Shown here: piece by piece, positions 28,801 through 37,874 of the stretch | How positions within the stretch are numbered: the stretch's first letter is position 1 | How the letters are laid out: every line of letters begins with the position of its first letter | From: Desnuesiella massiliensis | GTDB taxonomy: Bacteria; Bacillota; Clostridia; Clostridiales; Clostridiaceae | Direction of reading: 5' to 3' | Assembly: GCF_001403615.1 (NCBI RefSeq) | Contig: NZ_LN879455.1 | Location: 62,001-126,000 of the forward strand | Length of the DNA stretch: 64,000 nt | Program-made: the position numbers and the translations under genes | Notes under the pieces: generated by a model | What the model was told of the DNA's origin: nothing | The model's input: the letters and a program-made list of their open reading frames with translations, nothing else | Databases searched by the model: none

Positions 28801-31010
28801 ACTTAGATAAACCTCTATTACCAGGAGAAACTGCTTGGTTAGTTCCAGTATCTGAGTTAGATGCAGTAAGAGGTTGGAGAGCAGAAATTAGTCTTTCTCC
28901 TTTTGAAGAGTTATTAAAGCAAGGCAAGGACTTAGTTAAATTCACAGGTCCGGGAACCAAAATGCCATCACCTTTAGGAGATAGAGTTAGTTCCAAGCCA
29001 ATAGATATAGAGTACAAATTATTTATAGTAAATGGGGTAGGGGCTTCAGTAGAATCAGATAATAAGATTACTGTAGATAATAGTGTACCTTCCTTAACTG
29101 TAGAGCCTCCTATTAAAGGAGTAAACTATAATATAGGAGATCCTATATCTGTAAGAATGGATGATGGTATAGGAAGGAAAGGAAAGGTATATATAGTAGA
29201 TAGCGGTATTAAGGATTATGAAATTGCAACCTTAGAAGCAGTTTGCAATGCCAAAAATGGATTATGGATACAGCACTCAGGAAGTAATACTCCGATACCT
29301 GTTTATGGTTCTGAAAATCTGCTATCCTTTACTTCTAAGATAGGTATATCTACTAATATAACTTATAATGTAGTTGCGGTAGATGAAGCTGGTAACATAA
29401 CTGCGCCTATTCCAATTACTATCTCAAGAAATTTTGATGGCTTAGAGGGTGCATTATCTAGTGGATATGCTGAAATCAAAAAGGCAGCTGAGGCTGGTAT
29501 TGTTTTAAAAGAATTGTCTGACAGTGTGAGGAAAGGTGAGGCTATAAAAGTTAAACCTAATGTAAAACAATCTGAGATTGAAGCTATTATTAATGAGATT
29601 ATGTCTCGTATAGGAGGGCTAAGTACAGATACAAGCTTAAGCTCTAAGAGCTCTAATATTATAGTACAAGGAAATTTAGTTTCAGCAGCTCAAATGCCTA
29701 TAAGAGATTTCTTGAAAAATGTATTTAATAAAAATGGTGCTGTTATTTCAGTGCTTGATAGCAGTGGAAATCAGATCACAGATGAGCAAAGGTTAATAGA
29801 AAAAGGCATGAAAGTAAAGGTAACAGCTCAAAGCGGATCATCTTTACCAGGATATTATGATATACAAATAGTAATAGCTAATCCTAATAATGGTGAGGAA
29901 TTGAAAGCTGCATTGATGAATGAAGATATAAACACCATATGGCTTTTATCTTCTGAATACGAATTGAATTTAACTGAAGATATTATTGTAAATAGACCTA
30001 TAAAAATTGAAAGCAGCAGCTTTTCAGGTAAATCTAAAATTAAGCTTTCAGCTGCAACAGGAAAAATTATTAATAAGTCAAAGCTACAAATAAAAAATGT
30101 AATCTTCACTGGTAACATATCCGATGGATTAATAGAAAACCAAAGTGATTTAAGCATAATTAGCTCTACCTTTGATAAATTGAACTTTAATACTGGTTTC
30201 AATAATGTATTTATTATAAAGTCTCAAAATGCTAATAGACTTTATGTAAATCAATCTACATTTAGTAATATAAATTCAGGAGAAAAAGACCTTGCTGTTA
30301 TTTTATTAAATGCTGGTTTAGATAATACAGTAGAGAATTCAAGCTTTACTAGTATAAGTGGTAGAAATGCTAAGGGAGTAAGTATAGGTGGACAGACTTC
30401 TAATAATGAAGTGTTAATCAAAAACAATAGTTTTACCAAATTTGTAGCGGGAGTCGTAAATTCTATAGCTACCCCAATATATGTGGATGGAGGAAATATT
30501 AACTTAACAGCTAATACTATTAATACCTCTGAATCTGGAATTTGGATTGATGCCTATGGAGAAAATGTAAGAGTAGGTATTTTAACAATAAAAGCTGATA
30601 ATGCAAGCAGTATAGCTAAAACATTATCTTCTACAAATAGTTATGTTAAAGGAAATTCCTACGGAGATGTAGTCATAAATATACCAAATAAGTTACCTGT
30701 GGTATATTATAATCCAGCTTTAATAGCCCCTTTAGATTCAGTGGACTTTATTCAAAGCGGTGGAATAGCTACTTTAAAGATTAATGATAAGCTATCGGCT
30801 GGAAATAAAATTTACTACGCTGTTGACAACATGGTTAAAGTAATACCTAATGACTATAACACCATAATAGGTAATTATACTTTAATAGGAGCAGCAGTAG
30901 GAGACTCTGCAAACAATATAGATGTTTCCACAAGTAAGTTTATAGCCGTAGCAGAAGTGAATCCTACTACTAAAAAGATAGTTAAGTTTAGGCAAATATA
31001 TATACCATAG
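25830..31010 (+). CDS. 1726-residue secreted multi-domain surface protein
   Basis: A TTG start follows AGGGGAGGG by 8 bases. A signal peptide (IFLLAMLLIAGNVYSIKAA) is followed by an SbsA-like Ig domain (about 30-130). Residues 336-610 hold a propeller-like region of at least six DUF5050-type repeats, each with a W-IYYSN/YSN...LYK motif (e.g. DWIYYSNYNDGGKLYKV). Then come a bacterial Ig-like domain (about 640-720) and several long beta domains with DEAGNI-type Ig strands. A right-handed beta-helix is near the C-terminus (about 1410-1600, with N-x-F/S-x-F ladders such as KIKNNSFTKF-like turns). There is no LPXTG, SLH or enzyme active site. It is most likely an adhesin or matrix protein. It follows the cohesin/dockerin genes in the same direction, and a strong terminator follows it. 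Confidence 0.8.
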   Translation: MKIKKFLAIFLLAMLLIAGNVYSIKAAGNVKILDSKYNIAPNHEFTVKFSQEIDETSIKEGTVKIYEKATLKPIEIVIRKDINDPYNLKVKGKNEFEKGKTYTLEVRDLKSKKNKYTKQITKMDFTVKNLYSGLPAENGLIIVDDKAYAIDYLIKNITMVNEIITKTYDIYYTYDVNYEKIYSLFKTGPITGNSTTIKNEITYVDPNGNRSLYKYRTDRGEYQLVEPKASVDVIVRSDANAVNLNVNSVSAIPEAKYYKVRNSNMIKSFGEPILYMALSPTEELSILSSDKTVLAKGTVFVDRNNNGEVRLRLAETLALGNTAGNINNNGIAVGDGEGYTYYVNNADKEKLYKLGMDSGYNRMILEDKAQYINEAGDWIYYSNYNDGGKLYKVKKDGTERQKMLDDKAAYTTIAGEYIYYSNHTDGGRLYKVRKDGADIKINSDNTRHGNALVVDYGDNKKSDEVAYINVVGDWIYYSNYSDGHKLFVIHKDGTYRGKISDTWADCVQVVGDWIYLTSGSGVIGKVNKAGDGNVIPIRATANQYDKGYHINAVGDWIFYSNAEDGGKLYKINTDGSGSKVKLGDEPVGYINVIGDWIYFNTTKGKLFRLPINSNGEYKPEEVGASKDNNQISEIQDVYVSVDFADVNKSTEFIENKYLPNKIPAIMKDNTMQQLVVVWDTNPSKVSFKDGVRIYTGSVVGYNKAVKLYMTIPSEMLNDTNMIYVYKNGNKNDMIRIEGNLDPTNDKNSIRTRMKEGDTIKVYEDAQKKRLLGSSKVGKDGKVTVSKLDLDSYGKSFYITITRVNKAESNPTEIKQYATPIIKADDVMDKDFEGLGADIRDITINNWIQAQWNPYEENYLNKYYKLIDQSIYVLPSKTLLDMDNNIPIEAAITLDKKQWDGSLKPKEEAIYKNKDSRGNILKTGRYDLYVASSFTGLGSPDVDNRQPFVEGKIANAIVPSFDLTSEGIPAKPTIKVQRVQGYDVTKPNIYVNLDKPLLPGETAWLVPVSELDAVRGWRAEISLSPFEELLKQGKDLVKFTGPGTKMPSPLGDRVSSKPIDIEYKLFIVNGVGASVESDNKITVDNSVPSLTVEPPIKGVNYNIGDPISVRMDDGIGRKGKVYIVDSGIKDYEIATLEAVCNAKNGLWIQHSGSNTPIPVYGSENLLSFTSKIGISTNITYNVVAVDEAGNITAPIPITISRNFDGLEGALSSGYAEIKKAAEAGIVLKELSDSVRKGEAIKVKPNVKQSEIEAIINEIMSRIGGLSTDTSLSSKSSNIIVQGNLVSAAQMPIRDFLKNVFNKNGAVISVLDSSGNQITDEQRLIEKGMKVKVTAQSGSSLPGYYDIQIVIANPNNGEELKAALMNEDINTIWLLSSEYELNLTEDIIVNRPIKIESSSFSGKSKIKLSAATGKIINKSKLQIKNVIFTGNISDGLIENQSDLSIISSTFDKLNFNTGFNNVFIIKSQNANRLYVNQSTFSNINSGEKDLAVILLNAGLDNTVENSSFTSISGRNAKGVSIGGQTSNNEVLIKNNSFTKFVAGVVNSIATPIYVDGGNINLTANTINTSESGIWIDAYGENVRVGILTIKADNASSIAKTLSSTNSYVKGNSYGDVVINIPNKLPVVYYNPALIAPLDSVDFIQSGGIATLKINDKLSAGNKIYYAVDNMVKVIPNDYNTIIGNYTLIGAAVGDSANNIDVSTSKFIAVAEVNPTTKKIVKFRQIYIP

Positions 31011-31070
31011 AATAAGCAGCCTTAGGATTCTGCTGTCGTAGATAGGAAAAAATATTCCTGTATAACTAAG

Positions 31071-31113
31071 AGAAACCTCAATCATACATAGATATATGGT
31101 TGAGGTTTCTTTT
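31071..31113 (+). terminator. Terminator after the 1726-residue protein gene
   Basis: AGAAACCTCAA pairs with TTGAGGTTTCT, extended by ATCATA/TATGGT, and is followed by TTTT. It lies 60 bases after the stop. Confidence 0.88.
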
Positions 31114-31317
31114 AATAACTTGAAAAAGTGTTCAATATTTCAGTTATTTTACATAGAGAGACTCTTTCTTAAGCTACTAAATTTAAGATGTTGTAGTTAG
31201 CTGTTGACTATTTAAGGAAATGCTATATATTTATTTACTAGTTAGAGGAATATTGATATAATATTGAAATGAGAGTAGAAAAACAATATTGGTTAATGAT
31301 AAAATGAGGTGGAATCG
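31114..31317. other. Leader region of the SLAP pseudogene
   Basis: AT-rich intergenic sequence with TATATTATTG-like boxes, without ORF. It ends in GAGGTGGAATCG, a ribosome binding site still intact before the TTG at 31318. Confidence 0.4.
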
Positions 31318-32103
31318 TTGGACAATAAGCTATTTAACATATCGTATTTTAAAAATGATATAAGAAATCTGTTTAATCTTGCATAGAGGATATTAAGGAA
31401 GGAGATTGAAGCACTGACAAAGATTAATGGTGATATAAATTTTCATGCCGTATACCTTTATGATTTAGGAGATAGAATTTAGGCAAAATTATTAACAATA
31501 CAGTAGACAAGTAGATGAATTTTCAATTATTAATTTTTATAATAATTAATGGGAATAAGAAAATTATATTGGATTAGATAATAGATTTAATTTATATGTT
31601 TATTATCCCTTCCATGTATATAAGGCCTTACGGCATATATTTCCATAAGGAAAATTTAAAGGAAGGCGCTGAAATAACAGATAATTGTCATTTTGCTTTA
31701 ATGATTCAACAGATTGAAGCTGTAGGTTCAAAACAATATTAGTTATTTAGATGAAGCTTTAACCTTTGAAGAAAGAACTATAATAGAAAAAGATATTAAA
31801 GAAATGCCTCCATTAGTAAAAGACCAGGTGTCTTTAAATGTATTTAGAAAAGACATAGATGAGCAAGGTAAAGCTTATATAATTTTATTAATAAGCAATA
31901 GCGCTGAAAGAAATGCGGAGCTAGGAGCCTTTAAGATTGTTTTTAGAAATCATTTAGGTATTCCTCAAGCTATTAAGAAGGTATCAGAAGGCTTAAACCT
32001 AGCAGCCCAAACTACCTCTGCCTTTAAATTTATAATAGAAACTGAGGATATAATAAATCCACAGTTTGATATAAGAATATGCAATGTTACAATGGAAGCT
32101 TAA
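31318..32103 (+). pseudogene. Inactivated second copy of the SLAP-domain gene
   Basis: The frame starting at TTG 31318 reads LDNKLFNISYFKNDI, nearly the N-terminus of the SLAP protein at 2286 (MDNKLFKISYDKNDF). It then meets a stop at 31384 and further stops at 31480 and 31504, with frameshifts. Recognisable pieces continue in order (INGDINFHAVYLYDLGDRI; in another frame IPSMYIRPYGIYFHKENLK). The last 99 codons from 31804 are open and match the C-terminus of the intact protein (PLVKDQVSLNVF, PQAIKKVSEGL, TSAFKFIIETEDIINP). The intact-looking 3' part could still be made as a fragment, since ATG 31804 is a possible start, but no good ribosome binding site precedes it. Decay is confined to the first two thirds. 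Confidence 0.88.
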
Positions 32104-32118
32104 TGAAGGAAGGATTAT

Positions 32119-33276
32119 ATGAAGAACATATTTATTATAGGTTCTAAAGGCATACCAGCAAATTATGGGGGCTTTGAGACCTTTGTAGACAAATTAGTAA
32201 CCTATAGAAAGAATAAGGATATAAAATATTATATATCCTGTATATCAGATAATGAAGATACCTTTGAGTATAACGGAGCTCAGTGCTTTAATGTTAATGT
32301 ACCTCAAATAGGTAGTGCTAAAGCAGTTTTGTACGATGTGCTAAGCTTAAGAAGATGTATAAAATACATAAAGAACATAAAAGGAGAACCTTGTTTGGTT
32401 TATATACTTGCCTGCAGGATAGGACCTTTTATGGGCTATTATAAAAGAAAGCTTGAAAGACTAGGAGTAAAGGTATATGTTAACCCAGATGGTCATGAGT
32501 GGATGAGAGGAAAGTGGAATAACGCTATTAAAAAGTATTGGAAGCTGTCAGAAAAGCTCATGATTAAAAATACGGATTTAGCTATCTGCGATTCCAAGGC
32601 CATAGAAAAATACATAAAAGAAACCTATGCAAATTATAACCCAAACACTACATATATCGCCTATGGCTCAGAGGTTGGCCAGTCTTCATTAGCAGATAAG
32701 GACGAAAAATTAGTAAAATGGTTTAATGAGTTTAACATAAAACCTCAAGAATATTATCTTGTGGTAGGTCGCTTTGTGCCTGAAAATAATTATGAAACCA
32801 TAATTTCTGAGTTCATGAAGTCAAAGACTAAAAAGGATTTAGTCATAATAAGCAACAAAGAAGAAAATGGATTTTATAAGACCTTACAGGAAAACACCAA
32901 TTTTCATAAGGATTCTAGAATAAAATTTGTGGGCACTCTTTATGAAGAGGAGCTGTTAAAGAAAGTAAGAGAGCTAGCCTGTGGTTATATCCATGGACAT
33001 GAGGTGGGTGGAACTAACCCTTCTCTATTAGAAGCCTTAGGCAGCACCAAGGTAAACCTGCTATTAAATGTGGTATTTAATAAAGAAGTAGGGGAAGAGG
33101 GAGCACTATACTTCTCTAAGGAAGAAAGAAACCTAGCTACCCTTATTGAAAAGGTAGACAATTTAACAGAAGAAGAAAGAGAAGAACTAGGACAAAAAGC
33201 CAAGGAAAGAGTTATTAAGCACTATTCTTGGGATTTTATTGTGGATGAATATGAAAAGATTTTTTTAAATACATAA
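32119..33276 (+). CDS. DUF1972-type glycosyltransferase, probable rhamnosyltransferase
   Basis: A 385-residue cytoplasmic enzyme starting 8 bases after GGAAGGA. The N-terminus IFIIGSKGIPANYGGFETFV with the following CISDNEDTFEYNGA region is the hallmark of the DUF1972/GT4 glycosyltransferases such as Cps2T, WchF and RgpA. Several of these transfer L-rhamnose from dTDP-rhamnose to a lipid-linked sugar. The C-terminal half carries the GT4 fold with VVGRFVPENNYETII and HEVGGTNPSLLEALG (EX7E-like). The dTDP-rhamnose genes rmlACB at 41246-43774 and rmlD at 54406 supply the matching donor, which supports a rhamnosyl role; the exact linkage is unknown. It probably acts second, after the initiating transferase at 40551. 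Confidence 0.85.
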   Translation: MKNIFIIGSKGIPANYGGFETFVDKLVTYRKNKDIKYYISCISDNEDTFEYNGAQCFNVNVPQIGSAKAVLYDVLSLRRCIKYIKNIKGEPCLVYILACRIGPFMGYYKRKLERLGVKVYVNPDGHEWMRGKWNNAIKKYWKLSEKLMIKNTDLAICDSKAIEKYIKETYANYNPNTTYIAYGSEVGQSSLADKDEKLVKWFNEFNIKPQEYYLVVGRFVPENNYETIISEFMKSKTKKDLVIISNKEENGFYKTLQENTNFHKDSRIKFVGTLYEEELLKKVRELACGYIHGHEVGGTNPSLLEALGSTKVNLLLNVVFNKEVGEEGALYFSKEERNLATLIEKVDNLTEEEREELGQKAKERVIKHYSWDFIVDEYEKIFLNT

Positions 33277-33669
33277 TTTACAATAAAGGAAAGTTTTTCC
33301 TTGCTGAGACTAAGAAAAAATTAGGTGGAAGAAAAAAATAATGCCATATAGGGAGAATCGTTAGAAATAGCGGTTCTCTTTATTTTGAGAGGAGCCACCG
33401 ATTTTTGTTTTGTTACAAAAAGTCTATATCAGATGCTATGGGTAGTGTAAAGGGTGATCTCACACCCTTTTTGTTTTGTCACAAAAACGGTAGATGGACT
33501 TGCAATGTGGAGTTTATTTAAGTGTTAATATTATAAATAATATTAACACTTAAATTAAAAAGCAAAAACAAAGCTAGGGCTTTGTTTTTGCCAGATTTCT
33601 CGTAGGGCAACGGAGAAAAATCCCCATAAATTGTGCACTGTGAATTGTGAATTGTGCATTGAATAAGTA
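33277..33669. repeat. Inverted-repeat element, copy B, with a cluster of hairpins between convergent genes
   Basis: The right end reads AATTGTGCACTGTGAATTG, as in other copies; the left end (AATTTACAATAAAGGAAAG) is degraded. Inside are terminator GAGAATCGTT/AGCGGTTCTC (33352-33384), hairpin AAAGGGTG/CACCCTTT with T5 (33449-33474), and a perfect 18-bp-arm palindrome around TTTAAGTGTTAATATTAT (33517-33554). There is also a hairpin AAAAACAAAGC/GCTTTGTTTTT (33564-33589). Two 20-base direct repeats TTTTTGTTTTGT-ACAAAAA flank the second hairpin. No gene was found. Confidence 0.7.
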
Positions 33670-34731
33670 TCATTTCAAAAATTTAAGAATCTCTTTTAAA
33701 ATTAAGTCCTTGCCCTTTTTAGTAAAATGACTATCTCCCTTGTAGTAAAGTAACTCTTTACTATTTTTTTCTTCTTCTACATAAAGACTATAGCTATCAA
33801 AGGTATTTATATCGTATTTTTTCATAGCAGCTATAGCTCTAGGAATGAAGTTGTTATAGGGCTTATAATCTTCTGTATATTTGCCATAAATAGAGTATTT
33901 TGTAGGCATTACTACGTAAATCAGCTCTAGGTTATATTCTTTTAGAAGATAATCTCTTATAAATTTTAGATTATTAGCATAAATGTTTATGATATCATCT
34001 GAAATAGGTAGATTATTAAAATTCACGTCTTCTACGAAAAATAGCATTGCAGGATCTTTGCTGTATTTTGGCGTTCCACTGTTGATTTCCTTTAACACCT
34101 CAAATCTAAAGTTTTTGCCTAGATTAGCAAAAGGTGCAATGAGCCAGTTATTGTAGAATAGATATTTAAGATTATCCTGATCAATTGATTCTTTTACTTT
34201 AGCAGTTAAATCCTTAGAAACAGCTTCTTTTTCAGGAACTTGGGCACCAAAGATGCTTTCAGCTATGGTAGTGCTCCTTTCTAAGGCATATCTTTCAGAG
34301 GTTTCTAAAATTAAATATTTTTGTTCCTTAGTTTTTTTATAATTAACTTTTTTTAGATACTCCACTGGGTTATCATTATATTTCGAAAAATCATTGCGTG
34401 AAACATGAAAAACCTTTTTTCCCGTTTCACCTGCGATCAAATGTGGCAGCCTCATAGTTTCAAAATTAGTTTCAAGGAAGGAATCTCCCAAGGTAATGAT
34501 ATCTGCATCTTCTAAAGCTGGGTTTTTGTAAGGGGAATTATTAACGTACAGATTATCTTTAAAACGCCATAGCTTAGACATTTCATATAAATCACCATAA
34601 TAGTATTTAGATCTGTTTAAAGCAAGGGTCAATCTACCAAAGTCCTTAAAATTCAATCCTATAAGCTCTATACAGGAAAATAACACTATAATCATTAAGA
34701 TTATCTTCTTATAGTTTCTAGCTTTCTTCAT
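33670..34731 (-). CDS. AlgX/AlgJ-like SGNH acetyltransferase partner
   Basis: A 353-residue protein with GGGAGGAG 9 bases before its ATG and an N-terminal signal-anchor (IILMIIVLFSCIELIGL). It has the SGNH-type block ITLGDSFLETN with a nucleophilic Ser and a C-terminal YKGDSHFTKKGKDLI, where the Asp/Ser-His motif corresponds to the catalytic DxxH of AlgX/AlgJ/PatB-type O-acetyltransferases. It lies 17 bases downstream of the MBOAT gene at 34749 in the same operon. In alginate and peptidoglycan systems the MBOAT protein delivers acetyl groups across the membrane and this type of protein transfers them. The likely acceptor is the rhamnose-containing polysaccharide made by the neighbouring genes. 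Confidence 0.8.
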   Translation of the reverse strand: MKKARNYKKIILMIIVLFSCIELIGLNFKDFGRLTLALNRSKYYYGDLYEMSKLWRFKDNLYVNNSPYKNPALEDADIITLGDSFLETNFETMRLPHLIAGETGKKVFHVSRNDFSKYNDNPVEYLKKVNYKKTKEQKYLILETSERYALERSTTIAESIFGAQVPEKEAVSKDLTAKVKESIDQDNLKYLFYNNWLIAPFANLGKNFRFEVLKEINSGTPKYSKDPAMLFFVEDVNFNNLPISDDIINIYANNLKFIRDYLLKEYNLELIYVVMPTKYSIYGKYTEDYKPYNNFIPRAIAAMKKYDINTFDSYSLYVEEEKNSKELLYYKGDSHFTKKGKDLILKEILKFLK

Positions 34732-34748
34732 AAGAGCTTTCTCCTCCC

Positions 34749-36131
34749 TTAAAATTTGAAGTATATAAACTGGCTTTGAGAGGCTTCGCCTAAAAGTACT
34801 ATGCCAGTTAGCATAATTATATAAGCAAATACTCTGATGGCAGGTATCTTAACATCATATTCTTTAAACAATAAGTATTCATATAAAAACATTAAGAATA
34901 TAAGTACAAGAACTAAAATAAATTGATTTATATTTATTATGGATAAAATGGAGGTAATGGTATTTGGTTCCCTCCAAGTAGAAGCTTTTATAAGGTGTAG
35001 GCCTTGTCTTATAGAATCAGCTCTAAAGAATACCCAAGCAAAATTTACTAAGATATAGGTTATTATAATTCTAATTAGTGAGCTTATTTTTTTTGAGTAA
35101 TTAAAGGCTTTATCCAGAATATTTTCTGTTATTATATATAAACCATGGAGCACTCCCCAAAAGATGAAGGTCCAGTTAGCACCATGCCATATGCCGCTTA
35201 GCAAAAACACTATTAAGTTATTTCTATATTTTTTAAGCTCTCCACCTCTGTTTCCTCCTAGAGGAATATATACATAGTCCCTAAAGAAGGATGAAAGGGA
35301 TATATGCCAGCGCTTCCAAAACTCCCTGACGCTTTTAGAAAAGTAGGGAAAGTTAAAATTATTAATAATATCTATGCCTAAAATTTTACTAAAGCCTAAG
35401 GCCATGGAGCTATAGCCGGAAAAATCCGCATAGAGCTGTAGGGCATAGAGTAAAAAAGCTAAAAATACAGGAAGTGAGCTATAACCATAAGGATTTCCAT
35501 AGATTACATCCACATATCGTCCTAATCTATCTGCTATAACCACTTTCTTAAACAAGCCCCATAGTATTATACCTAAAGCTTCAAAGCTGCCTTCTAAAGA
35601 AAAGGGTTTTAAATTTCTTACCTGAGGAATAAATTTTTCTGCTCTTTCTATAGGACCGGATAGTATTGTTCCAAAAAAACATATATAATTAAAAAATATA
35701 ATAGGATTTTTTTCCGCTCTAAGCCTTCCCTTATATATGTCAACTAAATAGCTTATGGCTTGAAGGGTATAGAAGGATATGCCTATAGGAGCTATTATAG
35801 ACTTCTCAGGAAGTGTTAAAAAGGCCTTTGTATTAAGTCTTATAAAATTGTAGTATTTAAAGTAAATTAAAGATAAAATAAGTCCGGATAAAAACATAAA
35901 TAAAAATATAGAACTAACTTTTTTATTTTTTAAGGTTTCTATTAAAATTCCCATGAGGTAAACAATGAGGCTTGTTATGATTATCATGTAGAATTTATTC
36001 CCCATGGCAAAGATATAAAAATAAATATTAAATAGTGCTAGGATTATAAGCTTTATAAATCTAGGAGCTAAATGGTATAAAAAGGCCATAAAAATAAATG
36101 TTATAAAGAATATTACAGAATTAAAAACCAA
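34749..36131 (-). CDS. MBOAT-family O-acetyltransferase (AlgI/PatA-like)
   Basis: A 460-residue, about 11-helix membrane protein. The TTG start is supported by GAG at 8 bases; the ATG just upstream is out of frame. It shows the family core YADFSGYSSMALGFSKILG, FPYFSKSVREFWKRWHISLS with the first conserved His, RDYVYIPLGGN, and LSGIWHGANWTFIFWG with the catalytic His of the WHG motif. It is intact. It pairs with the SGNH protein at 33670. Together they would O-acetylate an extracellular polysaccharide. The pair reads against the surrounding glycosyltransferase genes and probably has its own promoter in 36132-36220. Confidence 0.9.
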   Translation of the reverse strand: MVFNSVIFFITFIFMAFLYHLAPRFIKLIILALFNIYFYIFAMGNKFYMIIITSLIVYLMGILIETLKNKKVSSIFLFMFLSGLILSLIYFKYYNFIRLNTKAFLTLPEKSIIAPIGISFYTLQAISYLVDIYKGRLRAEKNPIIFFNYICFFGTILSGPIERAEKFIPQVRNLKPFSLEGSFEALGIILWGLFKKVVIADRLGRYVDVIYGNPYGYSSLPVFLAFLLYALQLYADFSGYSSMALGFSKILGIDIINNFNFPYFSKSVREFWKRWHISLSSFFRDYVYIPLGGNRGGELKKYRNNLIVFLLSGIWHGANWTFIFWGVLHGLYIITENILDKAFNYSKKISSLIRIIITYILVNFAWVFFRADSIRQGLHLIKASTWREPNTITSILSIININQFILVLVLIFLMFLYEYLLFKEYDVKIPAIRVFAYIIMLTGIVLLGEASQSQFIYFKF

Positions 36132-36236
36132 TCATATCACTCTTTCTTAAAAATATATGAATTAATTATATCATAATTGAAATGTGCTATAAACTAGTGA
36201 TAGAATTAAGTATATTAATTTCAGGAGGTGCCTACT

Positions 36237-37658
36237 TTGAAATCAACATTGATCAAGGCTTATAGAGAATTGAGAATACATCATTTAGATTTTTTAGCTT
36301 TTTTGCCTCTTTTCCCTATAATCGCATTAACAGATAAATTTAATCTAGTTTATATACCTTTCGTGGCTTTAATAATATATAAAGGCTATCAGGTGTATAA
36401 GAAGCAAATTACCTTAGATAGAATGCTTTTAAACCTATCTATCTATTGTGTAATACTTCCTGATAATTTTATTATTATAGGATTCACAGGATTGTTTTTT
36501 TTGTGCTTTTTAATAATATCCTATGCGAGAAGAAAGAAATACGATTTTTATAAAACTAAGTCCTTTAAATATTCATTTACATTTTGGACAATATTTTTGC
36601 TGCTTAATATATTTTTAAATAGAGTACCTATTCAAAAGATACTATTTTTTATCATATACTACTTTGTGTTTATTGCCATGTTTATAGTGTATAAATATTC
36701 TAATAGGAATTATAGCAAAGAAGTGGACCTTAGCTTTAATACTATAATATTATTGCAGATCATATATTTAGTTGTATTTATACCTTTAAGATTTAGCTAT
36801 ATACTAACACAGCTTATAGGAGACTGGTCCATAGGAACCTTAGGAGTGAGTCAGGGGCCAACCCTCTTTAATCTCTTCATATTTGGCTTTATGAAATATT
36901 TTTATGATTATAGGAATAGAAAACAAAGAAAATACATAATATTTGCTGTAGTATGTTTTTTGGGAGCAATTTCTACGGTATCAGTATCTTTAACCCTAAT
37001 TTTTATATTTTCTTTATTCCTTTATACCTTGATATATGTAAAGGTTCCAAAACTAAAAGTAGGGCTGTTAGCCTTGACCTTATTTTTATTAGGAGCTTTT
37101 TGGATAACCGCAGATCCTTGGGTAAAAAGCGATCTTGTAAAAACTGTTACCAATTCAGCCTATAGAAAGGTCAGAATAAAGAAGCTGCAAGCCTATGAAA
37201 ATACCTTCTTAATCTTACCTTATCAAGATTTGAAATTTTTAGCCATAGGTAATGGAGTGGGAAATTATTCTTCAAGAGCCGCATTAACAGCTTCAGGCTA
37301 TTATGTTTCTTGGTATAGTTATGGAAAACCCTATTTTAAACCCTTAATCAGTGAATATACAGATAAATATATAAAACCGTCAATTTTTGCCGAATATGGT
37401 ATAAGTATTACAGAACAACCTGTTTCGCAGTACACAAGTATTATGGGTGAGTTTGGAATTATAGGTTTTTTTGCCTTTATGTTATTTTTTATTAAATTAT
37501 TTATTAAAGGAAATGATATTAATAAGTTGACTATTATCTATTTTTTAGGTATATTATTATTAGATAATTGGATTGAATTCCCAAAGATATCCATGATTTT
37601 CTTATCTACATATTTTCTAGCAAAAAATAATTTTTTGCGTGAAATATTTCCCTCGTAG
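36237..37658 (+). CDS. O-antigen ligase/polymerase-like membrane protein (Wzy candidate)
   Basis: A 473-residue protein with about 12 hydrophobic helices. The TTG at 36237 is chosen, with AGGAGG 8 bases before it; the in-frame GTG at 36228 overlaps that ribosome binding site. A large extracellular loop sits between the late helices (about 290-400: KPYFKPLISEYTDKYIKPSIF..GISITEQPVSQYTSIMGEFGIIG). The GNGVGNYSSRA and H/E-x-x-x-GEFGIIGFFAF regions recall the WzyC/O-antigen ligase superfamily. In this cluster it is the only candidate for polymerising flipped repeat units, complementing the flippase at 46528. Sequence identity in this family is low, so the assignment rests on topology and context. 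Confidence 0.75.
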   Translation: MKSTLIKAYRELRIHHLDFLAFLPLFPIIALTDKFNLVYIPFVALIIYKGYQVYKKQITLDRMLLNLSIYCVILPDNFIIIGFTGLFFLCFLIISYARRKKYDFYKTKSFKYSFTFWTIFLLLNIFLNRVPIQKILFFIIYYFVFIAMFIVYKYSNRNYSKEVDLSFNTIILLQIIYLVVFIPLRFSYILTQLIGDWSIGTLGVSQGPTLFNLFIFGFMKYFYDYRNRKQRKYIIFAVVCFLGAISTVSVSLTLIFIFSLFLYTLIYVKVPKLKVGLLALTLFLLGAFWITADPWVKSDLVKTVTNSAYRKVRIKKLQAYENTFLILPYQDLKFLAIGNGVGNYSSRAALTASGYYVSWYSYGKPYFKPLISEYTDKYIKPSIFAEYGISITEQPVSQYTSIMGEFGIIGFFAFMLFFIKLFIKGNDINKLTIIYFLGILLLDNWIEFPKISMIFLSTYFLAKNNFLREIFPS

Positions 37659-37667
37659 TTACCTATA

Positions 37668-37711
37668 GGAGCATTCTGACTTTTTGTGCTTGAGAGTCAG
37701 AATGCTCTTTA
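37668..37711 (+). terminator. Terminator after the polymerase-like gene
   Basis: GAGCATTCTGACT pairs perfectly with AGTCAGAATGCTC, then TTTAAATT. It begins 10 bases after the stop codon. Confidence 0.88.
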
Positions 37712-37874
37712 AATTATGGGGACGTAAGTTCTAAATAAAAATCTACATTCCTTAGAAGCAGAATTCTATGGCTTAATACGTTTTATCCTAGAAATTTTGA
37801 AGGCAAAGGGGGACTTAGATTTTTGAAACTTATATTAAGAAAATCTATACATAGAACTAAAGGAGAGAAGGTTT

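Noticed and set aside
33400..33500. Direct repeats TTTTTGTTTTGT-ACAAAAA as a CRISPR-like array
   Set aside because: Only two units, irregular, no cas gene in the window.
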